A stretch of DNA of 64,000 bases. Source: Hymenobacter crusticola (lineage in GTDB: Bacteria > Bacteroidota > Bacteroidia > Cytophagales > Hymenobacteraceae). Made by a program: the position numbers and the translations under genes. Shown piece after piece: positions 47,143 to 57,150 of the stretch. The notes below the pieces were generated by a model. The model ran no database searches. It had not been told where the DNA came from and saw only the letters and a list, made by a program, of their open reading frames with translations. How positions within the stretch are numbered: position 1 is the first letter of the stretch; each line of letters opens with the position of its first letter. The stretch covers positions 124,001 through 188,000 of the forward strand of contig NZ_MTSE01000002.1 of NCBI RefSeq assembly GCF_002154225.1. Reading direction: 5' to 3'.

Positions 47143-47448
47143 ATGAACCAGAAAATTCGTATTAAACTTAAGTCCTACGACCACAATCTCGTAGACAAGT
47201 CGTCCGAAAAAATCGTGAAAGCGGTTAAAGCTACGGGTGCTATTGTAAGCGGTCCAATTCCACTGCCTACCAATAAAGAGAAGTTCACAGTTCTTCGTTC
47301 ACCCCACGTGAACAAGAAGTCTCGTGAACAATTTCAGCTTTGCACGTATAAGCGCCTCGTAGATATTTACTCGACTTCTTCAAAGACTGTAGATGCTTTG
47401 ATGAAACTTGAATTACCTAGTGGTGTTGACGTAGAGATCAAAGTCTGA
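47143..47448 (+). CDS. rpsJ: 30S ribosomal protein S10
   Basis: A 101-residue S10 that also bridges to Nus[49 protein letters not shown] and [16 protein letters not shown] are complete. It follows fusA by 20 bases but is cut off from rplC by a terminator and about 3 kb of unrelated DNA. Confidence 0.97.
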   Translation: MNQKIRIKLKSYDHNLVDKSSEKIVKAVKATGAIVSGPIPLPTNKEKFTVLRSPHVNKKSREQFQLCTYKRLVDIYSTSSKTVDALMKLELPSGVDVEIKV

Positions 47449-47470
47449 TAAGGCCCTAGTTTACAGCTAA

Positions 47471-47509
47471 AAAGTACCCTCTTGTTTAATTACTTGAGGG
47501 TATTTTTTT
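47471..47509 (+). terminator. Terminator after rpsJ
   Basis: AAAGTACCCTC (47471-47481) pairs with GAGGGTATTTT (47496-47506) around a 14-base loop, with a run of seven T residues at the end. It closes the str transcript. Confidence 0.9.
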
Positions 47510-47572
47510 GTTTCAATTAACAAGATTTTTATTCACTTGAACTGAAAAAGATTTACAATAAAAAATTATTGT

Positions 47573-48877
47573 ATGTATAAGATACCTTTATCATCTATCC
47601 AAAAGCTAGCTGCTATGTTTTGCGGGATAATTCTGATTAGTTTTTTTACTATGAGCTTTATGCCATTATTTTCTAAAATTGGTGTATGTGGACTCTTTGC
47701 TACTGCTTTGCTTTACCAAAAACTAGGAGTAAAAGAGACCGTATGCGTGAGTAATAAACATGTGTATTTAGTTCTAATAGGAGTGTTCATAATTCATCTA
47801 GTTGCTGGTATTAACACAGAAGCAGTACACAGCAAAGCATTTTGGTCTGATATAGCTCTGCAGTTACCTTTCTTACTGATGCCTTTGTCCTTCGCCCTCT
47901 TACCAACGTGGCCCAGTAGCTATTTACGCCGTTTATATCTCCTGTTTTTTTGTTTAGTCGTTTTGTCTGCTGCAGCAAGTACAGTTCATTACTTGCAACA
48001 TACAGTTGAAATTAACAAGCTGTATTCACAATCGCAGATAATGCCTACTGTACCAGACTATATAAGATTTAGCTTAATGGTAACCTTTGCAACTGTAATA
48101 GGTACTTTATACAGTAGCTCAAATGGAAGAGCATATGGAATTCGTTTGAGTATGAAGGCAAGTACTGGCTTCTTAGTCTTGTACTTGTACTTGTTAGCTG
48201 TGCGTAGTGGTTTAGGTGCCTTTACTATATTAGGGATACTTTCTGTAGGATGGCTAATCATAAAAAAACGCAGGTATAGACAGGGGGCTCTGTTAGGAAT
48301 ACTATTGGTGGTAATGCCTTCGATAAGCTTTCTATATTTCCCGACTTTTCGTAATAAATATTACAATACTGAGTATGATGTAGCTCATGTAAAAACTACA
48401 AGTTCTGCAAATAACTTGTCTTTAGTTGGACGTTATTACTCTTATCAAGTTGGTGTACGTTTGGTACAGAAGAACCCATGGTTCGGAGTAGGCAAAGCTG
48501 ATATGAAAAAGGAAATAGGCCACTTTTATCAACAAGACTACCCTGACATCGATCCTTCGTCTTACTTAATGCCACACAATCAATTTCTTTATTGCTGTGT
48601 AGCTTTTGGCGGTATAGGTTTGTTAATCTTTTCATACAGTTTCTATTATCCGCTATTTAGGATGAGGCAACAGGCTTCTTTCTTATTTATAGCACATTAC
48701 ATCATTGTTTCTCTATCTTTTATAGCAGAGTTTACTTTGGATCAGGAAAGCCAAATAGGTATTTTATATACTTTAATTTTTATATTGTTATCATTAGCTA
48801 GCTTCATACAGGCCGGACAGGCTGATCCCATACTTAACTGGGGACCCTATATCAGCCATAAGCAAGCAACTGATTAG
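47573..48877 (+). CDS. O-antigen ligase-like membrane protein, copy 1 of a tandem pair
   Basis: A 434-residue polytopic protein with about ten membrane helices. The WaaL/Wzy-type motifs are IMPTVPDYIRFSLMV, the cytoplasmic-edge RSGLGAF, YFPTFRNKYYNTEYDV, and the periplasmic-loop signature NPWFGVGKADMKKE ... MPHNQFLYCCVAFGGIGLL. Composition is AT-rich, with many AAA, ATA and TTA codons, unlike the ribosomal genes on both sides. The next gene is clearly paralogous, and the gene at 21.1 kb is a more distant relative. Substrate unknown; it likely joins or polymerises surface sugars. Confidence 0.85.
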   Translation: MYKIPLSSIQKLAAMFCGIILISFFTMSFMPLFSKIGVCGLFATALLYQKLGVKETVCVSNKHVYLVLIGVFIIHLVAGINTEAVHSKAFWSDIALQLPFLLMPLSFALLPTWPSSYLRRLYLLFFCLVVLSAAASTVHYLQHTVEINKLYSQSQIMPTVPDYIRFSLMVTFATVIGTLYSSSNGRAYGIRLSMKASTGFLVLYLYLLAVRSGLGAFTILGILSVGWLIIKKRRYRQGALLGILLVVMPSISFLYFPTFRNKYYNTEYDVAHVKTTSSANNLSLVGRYYSYQVGVRLVQKNPWFGVGKADMKKEIGHFYQQDYPDIDPSSYLMPHNQFLYCCVAFGGIGLLIFSYSFYYPLFRMRQQASFLFIAHYIIVSLSFIAEFTLDQESQIGILYTLIFILLSLASFIQAGQADPILNWGPYISHKQATD

Positions 48878-48978
48878 ATATTTGTGTATTATAATATAAA
48901 AAATTTTATTTCATTATGAACTGTAATAGTGGGATATTTTAACAAATACTAATAGTTAGCACTTCTCTGTAAGAGATT

Positions 48979-50289
48979 GTGCTTAGCTTGCGCTATTTGT
49001 CACTTTACTCAAGTTCGTCATTGAGCACTCTGCTTACCCATTCGCGAGCCCAACTTGTTGCAGCGATATTTTGCGCGTTCATCATTGTTGGGCTTTTCAC
49101 GAGTAGTTTCTTCCGTATACTACCTAGTATTGGCATAGCAGGTTTAACATTGACAGCTATTGTATACGCTGCTACTAATCGTCGAGCTGGTCAACCGTCT
49201 ATGTGGCTCGTGTACTTAGTACTTACTATCGTATTCTTCTTGCACTTAATTAGCGGATTTAACACGCAAGTAGAGAATAAGGATAGTTACTGGCGAGACA
49301 TACTACTACAGTCTCCTTTCCTGCTATTGCCAACAGCTTTCTGGCTTCTACCATCTATGAAAAGCCAATATTTAAGATATTTATGGACGCTGTTCTTCGG
49401 ATTAGTAGTAGTGTTTGCGTTAGGTAGTACAATCAATTATTTGCTAAATACTGAATATATAAATGAAATGTATTTGCATTCACAAGTAATGCCTACTGAA
49501 CCGGATCATATTCGCTTCAGTTTGATGGTTTCGTTAGCTGTTACAGTAGGCTCCATTATGACTGTATACCAAAACTGGACATTAGGATGGAGCCGTTGGT
49601 TGATTGTACTTAGTACAGTATTTTTAGCTTTTTATCAACATCTGCTCGCTGTCCGAAGTGGCTTGATAACGTTTTATGCACTAAGTGTAGTAGCTATCGT
49701 TTGGTTAGTAAAAGCTAAATACTATCAGGTGATAGTTAAATTAAGTTTTTGTCTGCTTCTGTTACCTATTCTAAGTTTTGTATGCTTCCCAACATTTCGT
49801 AACAGATTTCATAACACTCGTGAAGATATCGGACAGGTGAACCGGATACGCTCGGCTGATAACTACTCATTAACAGGTCGAGTGTATTCGTATAGGGTAG
49901 CTATGCTTCTTGTGAAAGAAAACATGTGGCTTGGGGTAGGTAACGTAGATATGGAACAAGAATTAGCAAGGAAATACAAGGAAACATTTCCCACTATTAG
50001 GACTACATCTTACATAAAGCCACATAACCAATTTATCTACCTCCTTGTAGCCTTCGGAATAGTAGGAGTCGTGCTTTTTACAACCTGCTTTTATTATCCT
50101 TTGGTTTGGGCGTGGCCAAGACCTGCCCCATTACTAATAGCACACTACTGTATCATGACGCTGTCATTCTTAGCCGAATACACTTTAGAGACCCAGATAG
50201 GACTTACATTCTCATTGATATTTTTGCTACTATCTCTAAACGGTCTATCTAATGAACCCGATCAAGACTATTTTTGGACACCAGTTTAG
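48979..50289 (+). CDS. O-antigen ligase-like membrane protein, copy 2 of a tandem pair
   Basis: A 436-residue polytopic protein. It shares VMPTEPDHIRFSLMVS, LLAVRSGLITF, CFPTFRNRFHNTREDI, the LSLTGRVYSYRV-like block and PHNQFIYLLVAFGIVGV with copy 1. The first residues (LSLRYLSLYSSSSLSTLLTHSRAQL) differ. The start is GTG at 48979. Copies 1 and 2 are tandem paralogues of old divergence. The gene ends 130 bases before the rplC promoter. Confidence 0.84.
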   Translation: MLSLRYLSLYSSSSLSTLLTHSRAQLVAAIFCAFIIVGLFTSSFFRILPSIGIAGLTLTAIVYAATNRRAGQPSMWLVYLVLTIVFFLHLISGFNTQVENKDSYWRDILLQSPFLLLPTAFWLLPSMKSQYLRYLWTLFFGLVVVFALGSTINYLLNTEYINEMYLHSQVMPTEPDHIRFSLMVSLAVTVGSIMTVYQNWTLGWSRWLIVLSTVFLAFYQHLLAVRSGLITFYALSVVAIVWLVKAKYYQVIVKLSFCLLLLPILSFVCFPTFRNRFHNTREDIGQVNRIRSADNYSLTGRVYSYRVAMLLVKENMWLGVGNVDMEQELARKYKETFPTIRTTSYIKPHNQFIYLLVAFGIVGVVLFTTCFYYPLVWAWPRPAPLLIAHYCIMTLSFLAEYTLETQIGLTFSLIFLLLSLNGLSNEPDQDYFWTPV

Positions 50290-50393
50290 TGTTTTTGAAC
50301 AGCCAATTTTAGTGATGTGGTCGAGACCGGGCTTACGACCAGAACCATTTGAATTGAAGCTTCTAAGCTTCTGAAAAAATATTCAAAGCTAGG

Positions 50394-50425
50394 TTGGGAA
50401 AAGACTTGTCTATTCCCTAGCTTTG
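50394..50425 (+). promoter_or_regulatory. Bacteroidota-type promoter for rplC and the S10 genes
   Basis: TTG at 50394-50396, a 21-base spacer, then TAGCTTTG at 50418-50425. It lies 66 bases upstream of rplC and replaces the str transcript, which ends at the terminator after rpsJ. A GAAGCTTCTAAGCTTC palindrome lies about 20-40 bases further upstream. Confidence 0.82.
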
Positions 50426-50490
50426 CACTCCCATTACGAAAACGCTATTTGGGTGTTTTCACTGTGTCTTTCAACAAATTAACAAAACGA

Positions 50491-51111
50491 ATGCCTGGCA
50501 TCATCGGTAAGAAAATCGGTATGACAAGCCTCTTCACTCCGGACGGGAAGAATATTCCTTGCACGCTTATCGAAGCGGGTCCGTGCGTAGTGACGCAGGT
50601 GAAAACGCTCGAAAATGACGGTTATACCGCCGTCCAGCTCGGTTACGGCGAGAAGAAAGCGAAGAATACAACAAAAGCATTGGCTGGTCATTTTGCTAAA
50701 GCTGGCACTACTCCTAAAAGGAAACTTATAGAGTTTCGTACGAATGAAGTAGCTAACTACTCAGCTGGTAGCGAAATCAAAGCAGATCTCTTTGAAGAAG
50801 GAGAATTTGTTGATGTAGTAGGTACCTCAAAAGGTAAAGGCTTTCAAGGTGTTGTAAAGCGTTACAACTTTGCTGGGGTAGGTGGCCAAACGCACGGCCA
50901 ACACAACCGTCTGCGTCACCCTGGTTCTATTGGTGCTTGCTCTTGGCCTTCTCGCGTATTCAAAGGAATGCGTATGGCAGGCCGTATGGGAGGTGACCGG
51001 GTGAAAGTGCAAAACTTAAAAGTGATGCGCGTAGTAGCTGACAAGAATTTAATTCTCGTTAGCGGCTCTATTCCCGGTGCTAAAAACTCTTACGTAGTAC
51101 TGGAAAAATAA
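50491..51111 (+). CDS. rplC: 50S ribosomal protein L3
   Basis: A 206-residue protein of the peptidyl-transferase surround. The start [21 protein letters not shown] at 50491 is the family N-terminus; a longer frame opening at 50449 would begin in the leader and is rejected. The long loop segment [25 protein letters not shown] is intact. First gene of the S10/spc run. Confidence 0.97.
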   Translation: MPGIIGKKIGMTSLFTPDGKNIPCTLIEAGPCVVTQVKTLENDGYTAVQLGYGEKKAKNTTKALAGHFAKAGTTPKRKLIEFRTNEVANYSAGSEIKADLFEEGEFVDVVGTSKGKGFQGVVKRYNFAGVGGQTHGQHNRLRHPGSIGACSWPSRVFKGMRMAGRMGGDRVKVQNLKVMRVVADKNLILVSGSIPGAKNSYVVLEK

Positions 51112-51117
51112 CGCGAG

Positions 51118-51756
51118 ATGGAACTGTCAGTATACAATATTAAAGGGGAGGACACGGGCCGTAAGGTCACGTTGTCAGACGCCATTTTTGGTGTTGAGCC
51201 TAACGAACATGTGATGTACCTCGACGTTAAGCAGTACTTGGCTAATCAACGCCAGGGAACGCACAAGTCGAAGCAGCGTAACGAAGTACACGGTACGACG
51301 AAGAAGCTTAAGAAACAGAAGGGTACTGGTGGGGCTCGTGCTGGTAGTATGAAATCGCCAGTATTTGTAGGTGGTGGTCGTGTTTTTGGTCCTCAACCTC
51401 GTGACTATGGCTTCAAACTAAATAAGAAAACCAAGCGTCTGGCCCGTCTTTCTGCACTAAGCACACTAGCTACCGAAGGAAAAGTAGCTTTAGTAGAAAC
51501 TATAGCTCTTGACGCACCAAAAACTAAAGAGTTTGCTTCCATTCTGGCTAGCTTGAAACTAAATAACGGCAGAAAAACTTTGCTCGTAACTGGTGAAGCT
51601 AATAAGAACGTTATACTATCGGCTCGCAACATTCAAAGGGTAAAAGTTGCCACGCCAGTAGCCCTGAATACGCACGATCTGCTTAATACAGATACATTGC
51701 TGTTGTCAGAGGACGGTTTGAAGTCGTTGGAACAACTTTATATTACTGCTGAGTAA
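51118..51756 (+). CDS. rplD: 50S ribosomal protein L4
   Basis: A 212-residue protein whose internal loop lines the exit tunnel (KKLKKQKGTGGARAGSMKSPVFVGGGRVFGPQPRDY, about residues 60-98). In E. coli L4 represses the S10 operon; no matching leader was recognised here. Stops inside the start codon of rplW. Confidence 0.96.
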   Translation: MELSVYNIKGEDTGRKVTLSDAIFGVEPNEHVMYLDVKQYLANQRQGTHKSKQRNEVHGTTKKLKKQKGTGGARAGSMKSPVFVGGGRVFGPQPRDYGFKLNKKTKRLARLSALSTLATEGKVALVETIALDAPKTKEFASILASLKLNNGRKTLLVTGEANKNVILSARNIQRVKVATPVALNTHDLLNTDTLLLSEDGLKSLEQLYITAE

Positions 51757-52043
51757 TGAGCACGCTGAGAAAACCGATTGTGACCGAAAAGGCCACAGCC
51801 CTGAACGAAAAAGGCCAATACGCTTTCGAAGTGGAGCGCACTGCCAATAAGGTTCAGATCAAAAAGGATATTGAGCAACTCTATGGTGTAACGGTAACGG
51901 GCATTAGCACGATTCGTACCTTAGGCAAGCTCAAGTCGAAGTTCACGAAAGGCGGTGCTGTATCCGGCCGCCGAGCTTCGGTCAAAAAAGCAATTGTAAC
52001 TGTGAAAGAAGGCGATGTCATCGACTTCTACAACGGCATCTAG
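51756..52043 (+). CDS. rplW: 50S ribosomal protein L23
   Basis: A 95-residue exit-site protein with LRKPIVTEKATALNEKGQYAFEV and VTVTGISTIRTLGKLKSKF. It docks signal recognition particle and trigger factor. Its ATG shares one base with the rplD stop codon. Confidence 0.96.
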   Translation: MSTLRKPIVTEKATALNEKGQYAFEVERTANKVQIKKDIEQLYGVTVTGISTIRTLGKLKSKFTKGGAVSGRRASVKKAIVTVKEGDVIDFYNGI

Positions 52044-52078
52044 GCAGATTAATCTGCTAAAGCGCATTTTAAGGTAAA

Positions 52079-52906
52079 ATGGCACTCAAGAAACTAAGAC
52101 CAACATCACCGGGTCAACGATTTCGAATCGCACCGGCTTTTGACGAAATTACCACGTCAACGCCGGAAAAATCGTTGTTGGCACCCATGGAAAAATCCGG
52201 TGGCCGTAACAATTCGGGCAAGATGTCTAACCGCTATATTGGTGGTGGACACAAGCAAAAGTATCGTGTTATCGATTTTAAACGTGATAAAGCTGGAGTT
52301 CCAGCCACGGTGAAAACGATTGAGTATGATCCAAACCGCACTGCTCGTATTGCTCTACTCAATTATGCCGATGGTGAGAAGCGTTATATCATCGCCCCCG
52401 CTGGTTTAGAAGTAGGCACTACAGTTGTTTCGGGTCCTGGCGCTGCTCCTGAAGTAGGTAACGCACTTACGTTGCGAGAAATCCCATTAGGTACAATTGT
52501 TCACAATATTGAACTGATGCCTGGTGGTGGTGCTTCAATCGCTCGTTCGGCTGGCACTTACGCTCAGCTAGTAGCTCGCGAAGATAAGTATGCTACACTG
52601 AAATTGCCTTCTGGTGAAATGCGTATGGTACTCGTTACCTGCATGGCCACTGTTGGTACAGTATCCAATGGCGACCACATGAATGTACGTCTTGGTAAGG
52701 CTGGTCGTAATCGCTGGCTAGGTCGTCGCCCACGTGTGCGTGGTGTAGCTATGAACCCAGTAGACCACCCAATGGGTGGCGGTGAAGGTAAATCAAGCGG
52801 TGGTCACCCACGTAGCCGCAATGGTATCTTCGCTAAAGGGCAAAAGACCCGTAATAAAAATAAGTATTCTGAGCAGCTCATCGTAAACCGTAAAGGGAAG
52901 AAATAA
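52079..52906 (+). CDS. rplB: 50S ribosomal protein L2
   Basis: A 275-residue protein of the peptidyl-transferase centre. [14 protein letters not shown] opens the chain. The functionally important C-terminal [17 protein letters not shown] carries the conserved His. 35 bases after rplW. Confidence 0.97.
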   Translation: MALKKLRPTSPGQRFRIAPAFDEITTSTPEKSLLAPMEKSGGRNNSGKMSNRYIGGGHKQKYRVIDFKRDKAGVPATVKTIEYDPNRTARIALLNYADGEKRYIIAPAGLEVGTTVVSGPGAAPEVGNALTLREIPLGTIVHNIELMPGGGASIARSAGTYAQLVAREDKYATLKLPSGEMRMVLVTCMATVGTVSNGDHMNVRLGKAGRNRWLGRRPRVRGVAMNPVDHPMGGGEGKSSGGHPRSRNGIFAKGQKTRNKNKYSEQLIVNRKGKK

Positions 52907-52909
52907 ACA

Positions 52910-53188
52910 ATGGCACGTTCGCTAAAAAAAGGGCCGTACATTGACTTCCGGCTCGAGAAGAAAGTTTCGGCAATGGATGATTCCGGTAAAAAATCAGTGG
53001 TGAAGACTTGGTCGCGCCGCTCGATGATTTCGCCAGACTTCGTTGGCCACACATTCGCTGTTCATAACGGCAATAAGTTCATTCCAGTATACGTGACCGA
53101 AAACATGGTTGGTCACAAGCTCGGAGAGTTTGCACCTACACGCAACTTCCGTGGTCACGTTGCTAAGAAAGATAAAGGCAAGCGCTAA
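52910..53188 (+). CDS. rpsS: 30S ribosomal protein S19
   Basis: A 92-residue head protein. [39 protein letters not shown] and [14 protein letters not shown] are typical. Three bases separate it from rplB. Confidence 0.97.
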   Translation: MARSLKKGPYIDFRLEKKVSAMDDSGKKSVVKTWSRRSMISPDFVGHTFAVHNGNKFIPVYVTENMVGHKLGEFAPTRNFRGHVAKKDKGKR

Positions 53189-53189
53189 G

Positions 53190-53663
53190 ATGGAAGCTAC
53201 CGCTAAACTCCGTAACGTACCTACCTCGCCTCGTAAGATGCGCTTGGTAGCCAACCTAGTTCGTGGCCAAAAGGTAACTCGCGCTCTAGGCTTGCTAAAA
53301 TTCGAAGCCAACTCTGGCGCTGAGAAAATCGAAAAGCTACTTTTGTCGGCTTTGGCCAACTGGCAGCAAAAAAACGAGAACGAGCGCATAGAAGACGCGA
53401 ACCTCTACATCAAAGAAATCTTTGTTGACGAAGGGCGTCAATTAAAGCGTCTACGTCCTGCTCCACAAGGGCGCGGTCATCGTATTCGTAAGCGTAGCAA
53501 TCACGTAACGTTGGTAGTCGATTCGAAAGTAGAACCACTGGGTAGTAAGGCTGCTATTCAACAAGCTACAGAAACTAATTCGACCCAGACTAGTGTTACT
53601 CGCACTCGTCGTGGTTCTTCCAAGAAAACTACCACTGAAAATACGGCTGAAGCCACCGCATAA
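53190..53663 (+). CDS. rplV: 50S ribosomal protein L22
   Basis: A 157-residue L22, longer than the 110-residue E. coli form. The core (residues 1-118) is standard, with [19 protein letters not shown] and the exit-tunnel hairpin [24 protein letters not shown]. It is followed by a Thr/Ser-rich tail of about 35 residues ([19 protein letters not shown] ...). The ATG at 53190, directly after the rpsS stop, is chosen over an in-frame start within rpsS. Confidence 0.95.
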   Translation: MEATAKLRNVPTSPRKMRLVANLVRGQKVTRALGLLKFEANSGAEKIEKLLLSALANWQQKNENERIEDANLYIKEIFVDEGRQLKRLRPAPQGRGHRIRKRSNHVTLVVDSKVEPLGSKAAIQQATETNSTQTSVTRTRRGSSKKTTTENTAEATA

Positions 53664-53669
53664 GCAACT

Positions 53670-54542
53670 ATGGGACAGAAAGTAAATCCAGTTGGCTTCC
53701 GTTTAGGTGTCATCAAAGGATGGGACTCAAACTGGTATGGCGGTAAGGATTTTGCCGACAAACTTGTTGAAGACGAAAAAATCCGCAAGTATATTCTTGC
53801 TCGTATTCCGAAAGGCGGCATTTCTCGCATCGTAATTGAGCGCACTCTGAAGCGCATTACAATCACTATCAACACGGCTCGCCCTGGTGTAGTGATCGGC
53901 AAGGGCGGTCAAGAAGTGGATAAAATCAAAGACGAGCTTAAGCAGATTACAAGTAAGGACGTACAGATTAACATTTTTGAAATCAAACGTCCTGAACTTG
54001 ATGCTAAATTGGTGGGTGAAAGCATTGCTCAGCAATTACAAGCTCGTATCTCTTTTCGTCGTGCTATGAAGCAAGCTATCCAGGCTGCTTTACGTGTTGG
54101 CGCAGAGGGCATCAAAGTCCAATGTGGTGGTCGTTTAGGCGGCGCTGAGATTGCTCGTTCTGAGCAATATAAAGAAGGCCGGACGCCTCTGCACACATTG
54201 CGCGCCGATATCGATTATGCTTTGTCTGAGGCTCAGACAGTATACGGTAAAATCGGTATCAAAGTGTGGATCATGCGTGGCGAGATTTTTGGTAAGCCGG
54301 ACTTATCTCCGAACCAACAACCAGCTAATCAAGCTGGTGAGAACCGTAACGACCGTAATGACCGTGGCCCTCGTGGTGAGCGGGGCGACCGTGGTGGTGA
54401 TAGAGGACCACGTCGCGACCGTAATGATCGTGGTGGCGAAGGTCGCAATGATCGTGGTGGTGATAACCGCAATGGTCAAGGTGGCCAAGGTGGTCAGCGT
54501 CGTGGTGGCGCAGGTGGACAAAATCGTGGTCCACGTCGTTAA
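53670..54542 (+). CDS. rpsC: 30S ribosomal protein S3 with Arg/Gly/Asp-rich C-terminal tail
   Basis: A 290-residue S3, against about 233 in E. coli. The body is standard: [23 protein letters not shown], the KH motif [21 protein letters not shown], and [23 protein letters not shown]. From about residue 222 to the end the chain is low complexity, built from [14 protein letters not shown] and [10 protein letters not shown] units, about 65 residues with strong positive charge. S3 forms part of the mRNA entry tunnel. Confidence 0.97.
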   Translation: MGQKVNPVGFRLGVIKGWDSNWYGGKDFADKLVEDEKIRKYILARIPKGGISRIVIERTLKRITITINTARPGVVIGKGGQEVDKIKDELKQITSKDVQINIFEIKRPELDAKLVGESIAQQLQARISFRRAMKQAIQAALRVGAEGIKVQCGGRLGGAEIARSEQYKEGRTPLHTLRADIDYALSEAQTVYGKIGIKVWIMRGEIFGKPDLSPNQQPANQAGENRNDRNDRGPRGERGDRGGDRGPRRDRNDRGGEGRNDRGGDNRNGQGGQGGQRRGGAGGQNRGPRR

Positions 54543-54579
54543 CCCTTTTCTCTTCTCGAATTTATATTTTCGATAACTC

Positions 54580-55002
54580 ATGTTACAACCGAAAAGGACC
54601 AAGTATCGGAAGATGCAAAAGGGTCGCGTGACAGGCTTGGCCTACCGCGGCAGCTCCATTGACTTCGGTTCATTTGCTATCAAGTCACTGGAAACTGCGT
54701 GGATCACGGCTCGTCAAATTGAGGCTGCCCGTATCGCAATGACCCGTGCTATGAAGCGTGAAGGTCAAGTTTGGATCCGAATCTTCCCAGATAAACCAAT
54801 TACCAAGAAGCCTGCTGAAGTGCGTATGGGTAAAGGCAAAGGCTCACCCGAATATTGGGTAGCTATTGTACATCCCGGTACCATCATGTTTGAATCTGAT
54901 GGTGTATCGTTAGAAGTTGCACAGGAGTCATTGCGTCTTGCGGCGCAGAAATTGCCCGTAAAGACGAAATTTGTTGTTCGTCGCGACTACGTAGAAAGTT
55001 AG
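54580..55002 (+). CDS. rplP: 50S ribosomal protein L16
   Basis: A 140-residue protein near the A-site t[71 protein letters not shown] and [12 protein letters not shown] are complete. Normal order after rpsC. Confidence 0.97.
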   Translation: MLQPKRTKYRKMQKGRVTGLAYRGSSIDFGSFAIKSLETAWITARQIEAARIAMTRAMKREGQVWIRIFPDKPITKKPAEVRMGKGKGSPEYWVAIVHPGTIMFESDGVSLEVAQESLRLAAQKLPVKTKFVVRRDYVES

Positions 55003-55006
55003 GAAG

Positions 55007-55219
55007 ATGAAAAACACTGATATCCGCAACCTCTCAGTAGAGGAATTGAAAAGTCAGATTAAGACTGAACAAACTAATGGACAATCGTTGCGTTTTGCGC
55101 ACGCTATTTCGCCATTAGAAAATCCGATTCGCCTGAAGCAAAACCGCAAAAACGTAGCCCGTCTGAAGACTGAGCTTACCCGTCGCGAAAAAGAGCAGGC
55201 TAATCAAACTGCTAAATAA
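55007..55219 (+). CDS. rpmC: 50S ribosomal protein L29
   Basis: A 70-residue two-helix exit-site protein. [50 protein letters not shown] carries the family core. Five bases after rplP. Confidence 0.95.
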   Translation: MKNTDIRNLSVEELKSQIKTEQTNGQSLRFAHAISPLENPIRLKQNRKNVARLKTELTRREKEQANQTAK

Positions 55220-55223
55220 AACG

Positions 55224-55514
55224 ATGGCAAGCAACGAAGAACAGCAGGCTGTGGGCGCAATAGAGCGCAACCTGCGAAAAGAAATTATCGGGCGCGTCGC
55301 TAGCTCCAAAATGGATAAGTCTATTACGGTGGTAGTTGAGCAAAAGCAAAAGCACCCGATCTATGGCAAATTTGTGAGCAAGACGACTAAGTTTATGGCT
55401 CATGATGAAAACAACGATTGTGGCGAAGGTGATACGGTTCGCATTATGTCAACCCGTCCTCTTAGCAAAAACAAGCGTTGGAGATTGGTAGAAATTGTAG
55501 AGCGCGCTAAGTAA
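55224..55514 (+). CDS. rpsQ: 30S ribosomal protein S17
   Basis: A 96-residue OB-fold 16S binder. [45 protein letters not shown] and [21 protein letters not shown] are standard; about ten extra N-terminal residues precede the core. Confidence 0.96.
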   Translation: MASNEEQQAVGAIERNLRKEIIGRVASSKMDKSITVVVEQKQKHPIYGKFVSKTTKFMAHDENNDCGEGDTVRIMSTRPLSKNKRWRLVEIVERAK

Positions 55515-55515
55515 G

Positions 55516-55884
55516 ATGATCCAGCAAGAATCCCGTCTGACAGTCGCTGATAATAGCGGCGCTAAAGAAGTGCTCTGCATCCGTGTTTTAGGTGGTACAG
55601 GTAAAAAATACGCTAGTGTAGGAGATAAAATCGTTGTTTCGATTAAGTCTGCTATACCCTCTGGCAACGCAAAGAAGGGTACTGTTTCAAAAGCAGTAGT
55701 CGTTCGTACGAAGAAAGAGGTACGCCGTAAAGATGGTTCTTACATTCGTTTTGACGACAATGCAGCTGTATTGCTCAATAACAATGATGAACCACGCGGT
55801 ACGCGTATTTTTGGACCAGTAGCTCGTGAGTTGCGTGAGCGTCAGTTTATGAAGATTGTTTCATTGGCCCCTGAGGTTCTGTAA
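55516..55884 (+). CDS. rplN: 50S ribosomal protein L14
   Basis: A 122-residue protein at the subunit interface, with [27 protein letters not shown] and [32 protein letters not shown]. One base separates it from the rpsQ stop. Confidence 0.97.
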   Translation: MIQQESRLTVADNSGAKEVLCIRVLGGTGKKYASVGDKIVVSIKSAIPSGNAKKGTVSKAVVVRTKKEVRRKDGSYIRFDDNAAVLLNNNDEPRGTRIFGPVARELRERQFMKIVSLAPEVL

Positions 55885-55896
55885 GCATAGTAGCAA

Positions 55897-56163
55897 ATGG
55901 CAACGAAAGCAAAAGAGCAAAAGCCCGCGAAACTTCACGTAAAGACTGGCGACACTGTGACAGTGATTGCCGGTGATGAGAAAGGTAAAACTGGCGTTAT
56001 TAAGTCAGTAAATCGCTCAACACAACGTGTAATCGTGGAAGGCCTGAACTTGGTTACTAAGCACAACAAACCTAGTGCGAAGAATCCCCAAGGTGGCATC
56101 ACTAAGATCGAAGCGGGTATTCACGTAAGTAACGTGAAGCGCTTGGAATCGACCAACGCCTAA
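55897..56163 (+). CDS. rplX: 50S ribosomal protein L24
   Basis: An 88-residue assembly-initiator protein with a KOW motif ([26 protein letters not shown]) and [26 protein letters not shown]. Short relative to the 104-residue E. coli form, which is usual here. Confidence 0.95.
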   Translation: MATKAKEQKPAKLHVKTGDTVTVIAGDEKGKTGVIKSVNRSTQRVIVEGLNLVTKHNKPSAKNPQGGITKIEAGIHVSNVKRLESTNA

Positions 56164-56176
56164 CCTGTTCACGACA

Positions 56177-56737
56177 ATGGCTAGACTTAAAGAAATATAT
56201 CAAAAGGATGTTGTACCTGCGCTCCAGGAAAAATTCCAGTTTAAGAGCATAATGCAGGTACCACGCATCACAAAGATCTGTATCAACCGTGGGATCGGTT
56301 CAGCTGTCGCTGATAAGAAACTAGTTGATAATGGTGTGGATGAGTTAACAACCATCACTGGTCAGAAAGCTGTACCAACCATCGCTAAACGTTCTGTTTC
56401 AAATTTCAAATTACGTGAGGGTATGCCAATCGGCGCCCGTGTCACTTTGAGAGGTGAGCGTATGTATGAGTTTATGGACCGTTTACTCACAGTTGCTCTT
56501 CCCCGAGTGCGTGACTTTAAAGGCATCAATGATAAGGGCTTTGATGGCCGTGGTAATTATACCCTAGGCATAAAAGAGCAGATCATTTTCCCTGAAATAT
56601 CGATTGACAAAATCAAGTCGATTTCAGGCATGGATATTACCTTTGTAACAACCGCCGAGAATGACGAGCAGAGCTATGAGCTCCTAAAAGCTTTCGGTAT
56701 GCCGTTCACCAACGCCAAGAAACAAAACAATGGCTAA
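56177..56737 (+). CDS. rplE: 50S ribosomal protein L5
   Basis: A 186-residue 5S rRNA-binding protein. [36 protein letters not shown] and [18 protein letters not shown] are present. Its last eight bases overlap the rpsN start. Confidence 0.97.
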   Translation: MARLKEIYQKDVVPALQEKFQFKSIMQVPRITKICINRGIGSAVADKKLVDNGVDELTTITGQKAVPTIAKRSVSNFKLREGMPIGARVTLRGERMYEFMDRLLTVALPRVRDFKGINDKGFDGRGNYTLGIKEQIIFPEISIDKIKSISGMDITFVTTAENDEQSYELLKAFGMPFTNAKKQNNG

Positions 56738-56999
56738 GGAATCTGTTAAAGCAAGAGAAAGAAAGCGAATTGCTACAGTAGCCAGGTATGCTGAGAAGCG
56801 TAAAGCCCTGAAAGCTGCTGGTGATTACGAAGGTCTCGACAAGCTCCCGCGTAATGCTTCTCCAGTACGCATTCACAATCGTGACAAGATAAATGGCCGC
56901 CCTCGTGGCTATATGCGTAAGTTCGGTATTAGCCGTGTCACCTTCCGCGAAATGGCTCTAGCTGGTAAAATTCCTGGCGTGACGAAGGCTAGCTGGTAA
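56730..56999 (+). CDS. rpsN: 30S ribosomal protein S14, zinc-free form
   Basis: An 89-residue S14. [24 protein letters not shown] and the end [34 protein letters not shown] are intact. It has no Cys, so it is the long zinc-independent form. Starts eight bases before the rplE stop. Confidence 0.96.
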   Translation: MAKESVKARERKRIATVARYAEKRKALKAAGDYEGLDKLPRNASPVRIHNRDKINGRPRGYMRKFGISRVTFREMALAGKIPGVTKASW

Positions 57000-57102
57000 T
57001 ATTTATCAGTTGCTATTTTTTTCAAAATAGCAAACAGTATTTGGCAGGTTGCCGAAAGAAACCATTGGACGGAACTGAAACCGCGCCAAGTAGTCTTAAC
57101 CG

Positions 57103-57140
57103 AAAATTTCGTCGCTGTTAATTATAGCGACGAAATTTTT
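57103..57140 (+). terminator. Terminator-like hairpin inside the spc gene run
   Basis: Perfect 14-base arms AAAATTTCGTCGCT / AGCGACGAAATTTT (57103-57116 and 57126-57139) with a nine-base loop. The T-run continues in ATTTTTCTT. It could stop part of the transcription from rplC. Confidence 0.75.
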
Positions 57141-57142
57141 CT

Positions 57143-57150
57143 TATCTTTG
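57143..57150 (+). promoter_or_regulatory. -7 element between rpsN and rpsH
   Basis: TATCTTTG matches TAnnTTTG, 36 bases upstream of the rpsH ATG. No TTG stands at the proper distance, since that region is the hairpin, so it is only a candidate promoter. Confidence 0.55.

Noticed and set aside
47449..50490. Insertion sequence or integrated element as carrier of the two membrane-protein genes
   Set aside because: No transposase, integrase, terminal inverted repeats or target duplications were seen at the borders; only composition and content differ.
54303..54602. Antisense reading frames rich in Thr, Ile and His over the S3 tail
   Set aside because: They arise from the repeated codons of the Arg/Gly/Asp-rich S3 tail read on the other strand and have no independent support.
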